From Propionibacteriaceae bacterium (GTDB lineage: Bacteria > Actinomycetota > Actinomycetes > Propionibacteriales > Propionibacteriaceae): a stretch of DNA of 7,034 bases. The notes below the pieces were generated by a model that saw nothing but the letters and a program-made list of their open reading frames with translations, made no database searches and was not told the origin of the DNA. The stretch lies in contig JAISTI010000200.1 of assembly GCA_031272685.1 (NCBI GenBank), positions 1-7,034 on the forward strand, read 5' to 3'. This document shows positions 5,793 to 7,034 of this stretch, piece after piece (position 1 is the first letter of the stretch; every line of letters starts with the position of its first letter). The position numbers and the translations under genes were made by a program.

Positions 5793-7034
5793 ATGTACCC
5801 CGCGAACATCACGCGCGCCGAGTCGCAAGAGCGCGGCCTGCTCGTCCAAACCCACCAATACCAGGTGCTGCTGGACCTCTCCGGCCGGCGCATCGGCGGG
5901 ATCGACCCGGAGCGCCAGTTCCTCTCCACCACCGCCATCCGCTTCGAACAGCTCGCCCCCGCCCGCACCTTCGTCAACCTGATCGCCGACGAGGTGATCT
6001 CCGCCAATATCGACGGCACCAACCTCGACTCCCGCGATTTCCACGACGACAAGGTGTTTTTCGAGGTTGGGCCGGGCACCCACGATCTGGTGGTCTCGGC
6101 CGTGTGCCGCTACTCGCGCACCGGCGAGGGCCTGCACCGCTTCACCGACCCGGTGGACGGCGAGCCGTATCTGTATTCGCAGTTCGAGCCCGCCGACGCC
6201 CGCCGCGTCTTCGCCTGCTTCGAGCAGCCCGACCTGAAAGCCCGCTGGCAGTTCTCCGTCATTGTGCCGGAGGGCTGGACGGTCATCTCCAACTCCCCGC
6301 AGGTTTGGCCCCAGCGCGTCGAAGACGGGGTGAACCGCTTCGACTCTCCCTTCACCGAGCCGATCTCCAGCTATTTGGCCGCCATTGTCGCCGGGCGCTA
6401 CCACATCGAAAAAGACGTCTACCACGGCATCGTGGACGTGCCTCTCACGCTGGCTTGCCGCCAGTCGATGCGCCCCTACCTCGACTCCGAGCGGCTCTTC
6501 GAGATCACCAAGCGCGGCTTCGCGGTTTTCGAGGAGGCTTTCGGGCGGCGCTACCCGTTCAAAGACTATGCGCAGGTGTTCGTCCCCGAATACAACTTCG
6601 GCGCCATGGAAAACGCCGGCTGCGTCACCTACCGCGACGAATACCTTTTCCGCTACCGGGTGCCGCACCACACCCTCGAAGACCGCGACAACACCGTGCT
6701 GCACGAGATGGCGCACATGTGGTTCGGCGATCTGGTGACGATGAAGTGGTGGGACGACCTGTGGCTGAACGAGTCGTTCGCCGAGTGGGCTTCGCATTTC
6801 AACCAGCAGCGCATCCGCGAAAAAGTGCTCGCCGGGCAGTGGGAGCCGCTGGGCCCGGTGCCGGACGATCCGTGGGCCACTTTTGCCAACAACCGCAAGA
6901 ACTGGGCCTACCGCCAAGACCAGCTCCCCACCACCCACCCCATCGCCGCCGACATGGTGGATTTGGAGGCGATCGAGCAGAACTTCGACGGCATCACCTA
7001 CGCCAAAGGCGCGTCCACCCTCAAGCAGCTGGTC
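5793..7034 (+). CDS. pepN: Aminopeptidase N (M1 family), N-terminal 414 residues (runs off the right edge)
   Basis: PepN is a cytosolic zinc aminopeptidase that removes single N-terminal residues from peptides. The visible part holds the N-terminal beta-sheet domain, with QFEPADARRVFACFEQPDLKA at about 129-149, a conserved stretch of the family, and most of the catalytic domain. The substrate-anchoring exopeptidase motif GAMEN is at 270-274. The zinc motif HEMAH is at 304-308, with the third ligand E327 exactly 18 residues later (the gluzincin HExxH-x18-E pattern). The frame is open to the window end with no stop; full-length actinobacterial homologues are about 850 residues, so roughly half is missing. 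ATG 5793 is preceded by AAGGAG (5783-5788) at 4 bases. It immediately follows tRNA-Pro and probably shares its transcript. Confidence 0.96.
   Translation, partial: MYPANITRAESQERGLLVQTHQYQVLLDLSGRRIGGIDPERQFLSTTAIRFEQLAPARTFVNLIADEVISANIDGTNLDSRDFHDDKVFFEVGPGTHDLVVSAVCRYSRTGEGLHRFTDPVDGEPYLYSQFEPADARRVFACFEQPDLKARWQFSVIVPEGWTVISNSPQVWPQRVEDGVNRFDSPFTEPISSYLAAIVAGRYHIEKDVYHGIVDVPLTLACRQSMRPYLDSERLFEITKRGFAVFEEAFGRRYPFKDYAQVFVPEYNFGAMENAGCVTYRDEYLFRYRVPHHTLEDRDNTVLHEMAHMWFGDLVTMKWWDDLWLNESFAEWASHFNQQRIREKVLAGQWEPLGPVPDDPWATFANNRKNWAYRQDQLPTTHPIAADMVDLEAIEQNFDGITYAKGASTLKQLV

Noticed and set aside
3606..6938. A very long open frame (1110 codons) on the minus strand opposite the fusion gene and pepN.
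   Set aside because: It is a composition shadow: it runs antisense to two genes with intact catalytic motifs and through the tRNA-Pro gene, is rich in His/Gly/Val/Ala/Arg as expected for GC-rich antisense frames, and shows no family motif.

Overview
This is a GC-rich stretch of bacterial chromosome, almost certainly from an Actinomycetota (high-GC Gram-positive) organism. The basis is the strong G/C bias at third codon positions, the actinobacterial style of LysA (an N-terminal extension with an HVAGSIHAE-type start), the lysA-hom gene order, tRNA genes without an encoded CCA, and a PepN of the actinobacterial type. Genus or family cannot be fixed from the sequence. The window holds no mobile element, CRISPR array, rRNA or gene-free stretch over 300 bases.

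Layout. (1) Positions 1-1718, minus strand: lysine/threonine biosynthesis. lysA (diaminopimelate decarboxylase) is complete. hom (homoserine dehydrogenase) follows it with an 8-base overlap and runs off the left edge. (2) Positions 1719-1760: a 42-base divergent control region between lysA and a tRNA gene. (3) Positions 1761-5615, plus strand: tRNA-Arg(CCG), followed after 26 bases by an import operon. The operon has a lipoprotein substrate-binding protein of the NMT1/SsuA/TauA type, a TauC/SsuC-like permease starting at TTG, and one 662-residue open frame. That frame joins a complete SsuB/TauB/ThiZ-type ABC ATPase to a complete M20 (ArgE/DapE-type) metallo-hydrolase. (4) Positions 5616-5698: a GC-rich hairpin and a probable tRNA promoter. 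(5) Positions 5699-7034: tRNA-Pro(TGG), then after 21 bases pepN (M1 aminopeptidase N), which runs off the right edge.

How the parts fit. The importer genes are tightly packed: 11 bases lie between the binding protein and the permease, and permease stop and ATPase start share one base. They probably form one transcription unit and one uptake system. The covalently attached hydrolase suggests that the imported compound is an N-acyl or amide compound cleaved on entry. By analogy with ThiXYZ plus the M20 deformylase YlmB this could be a formylated thiamin pyrimidine, but the binding protein does not look like a classical ThiY, so the substrate is open. The ATPase-hydrolase fusion is the most unusual item here, and codon preference changes near its seam. 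A second pattern is that both tRNA genes sit immediately upstream of a protein gene with no room for a separate promoter, suggesting mixed tRNA-mRNA transcripts.
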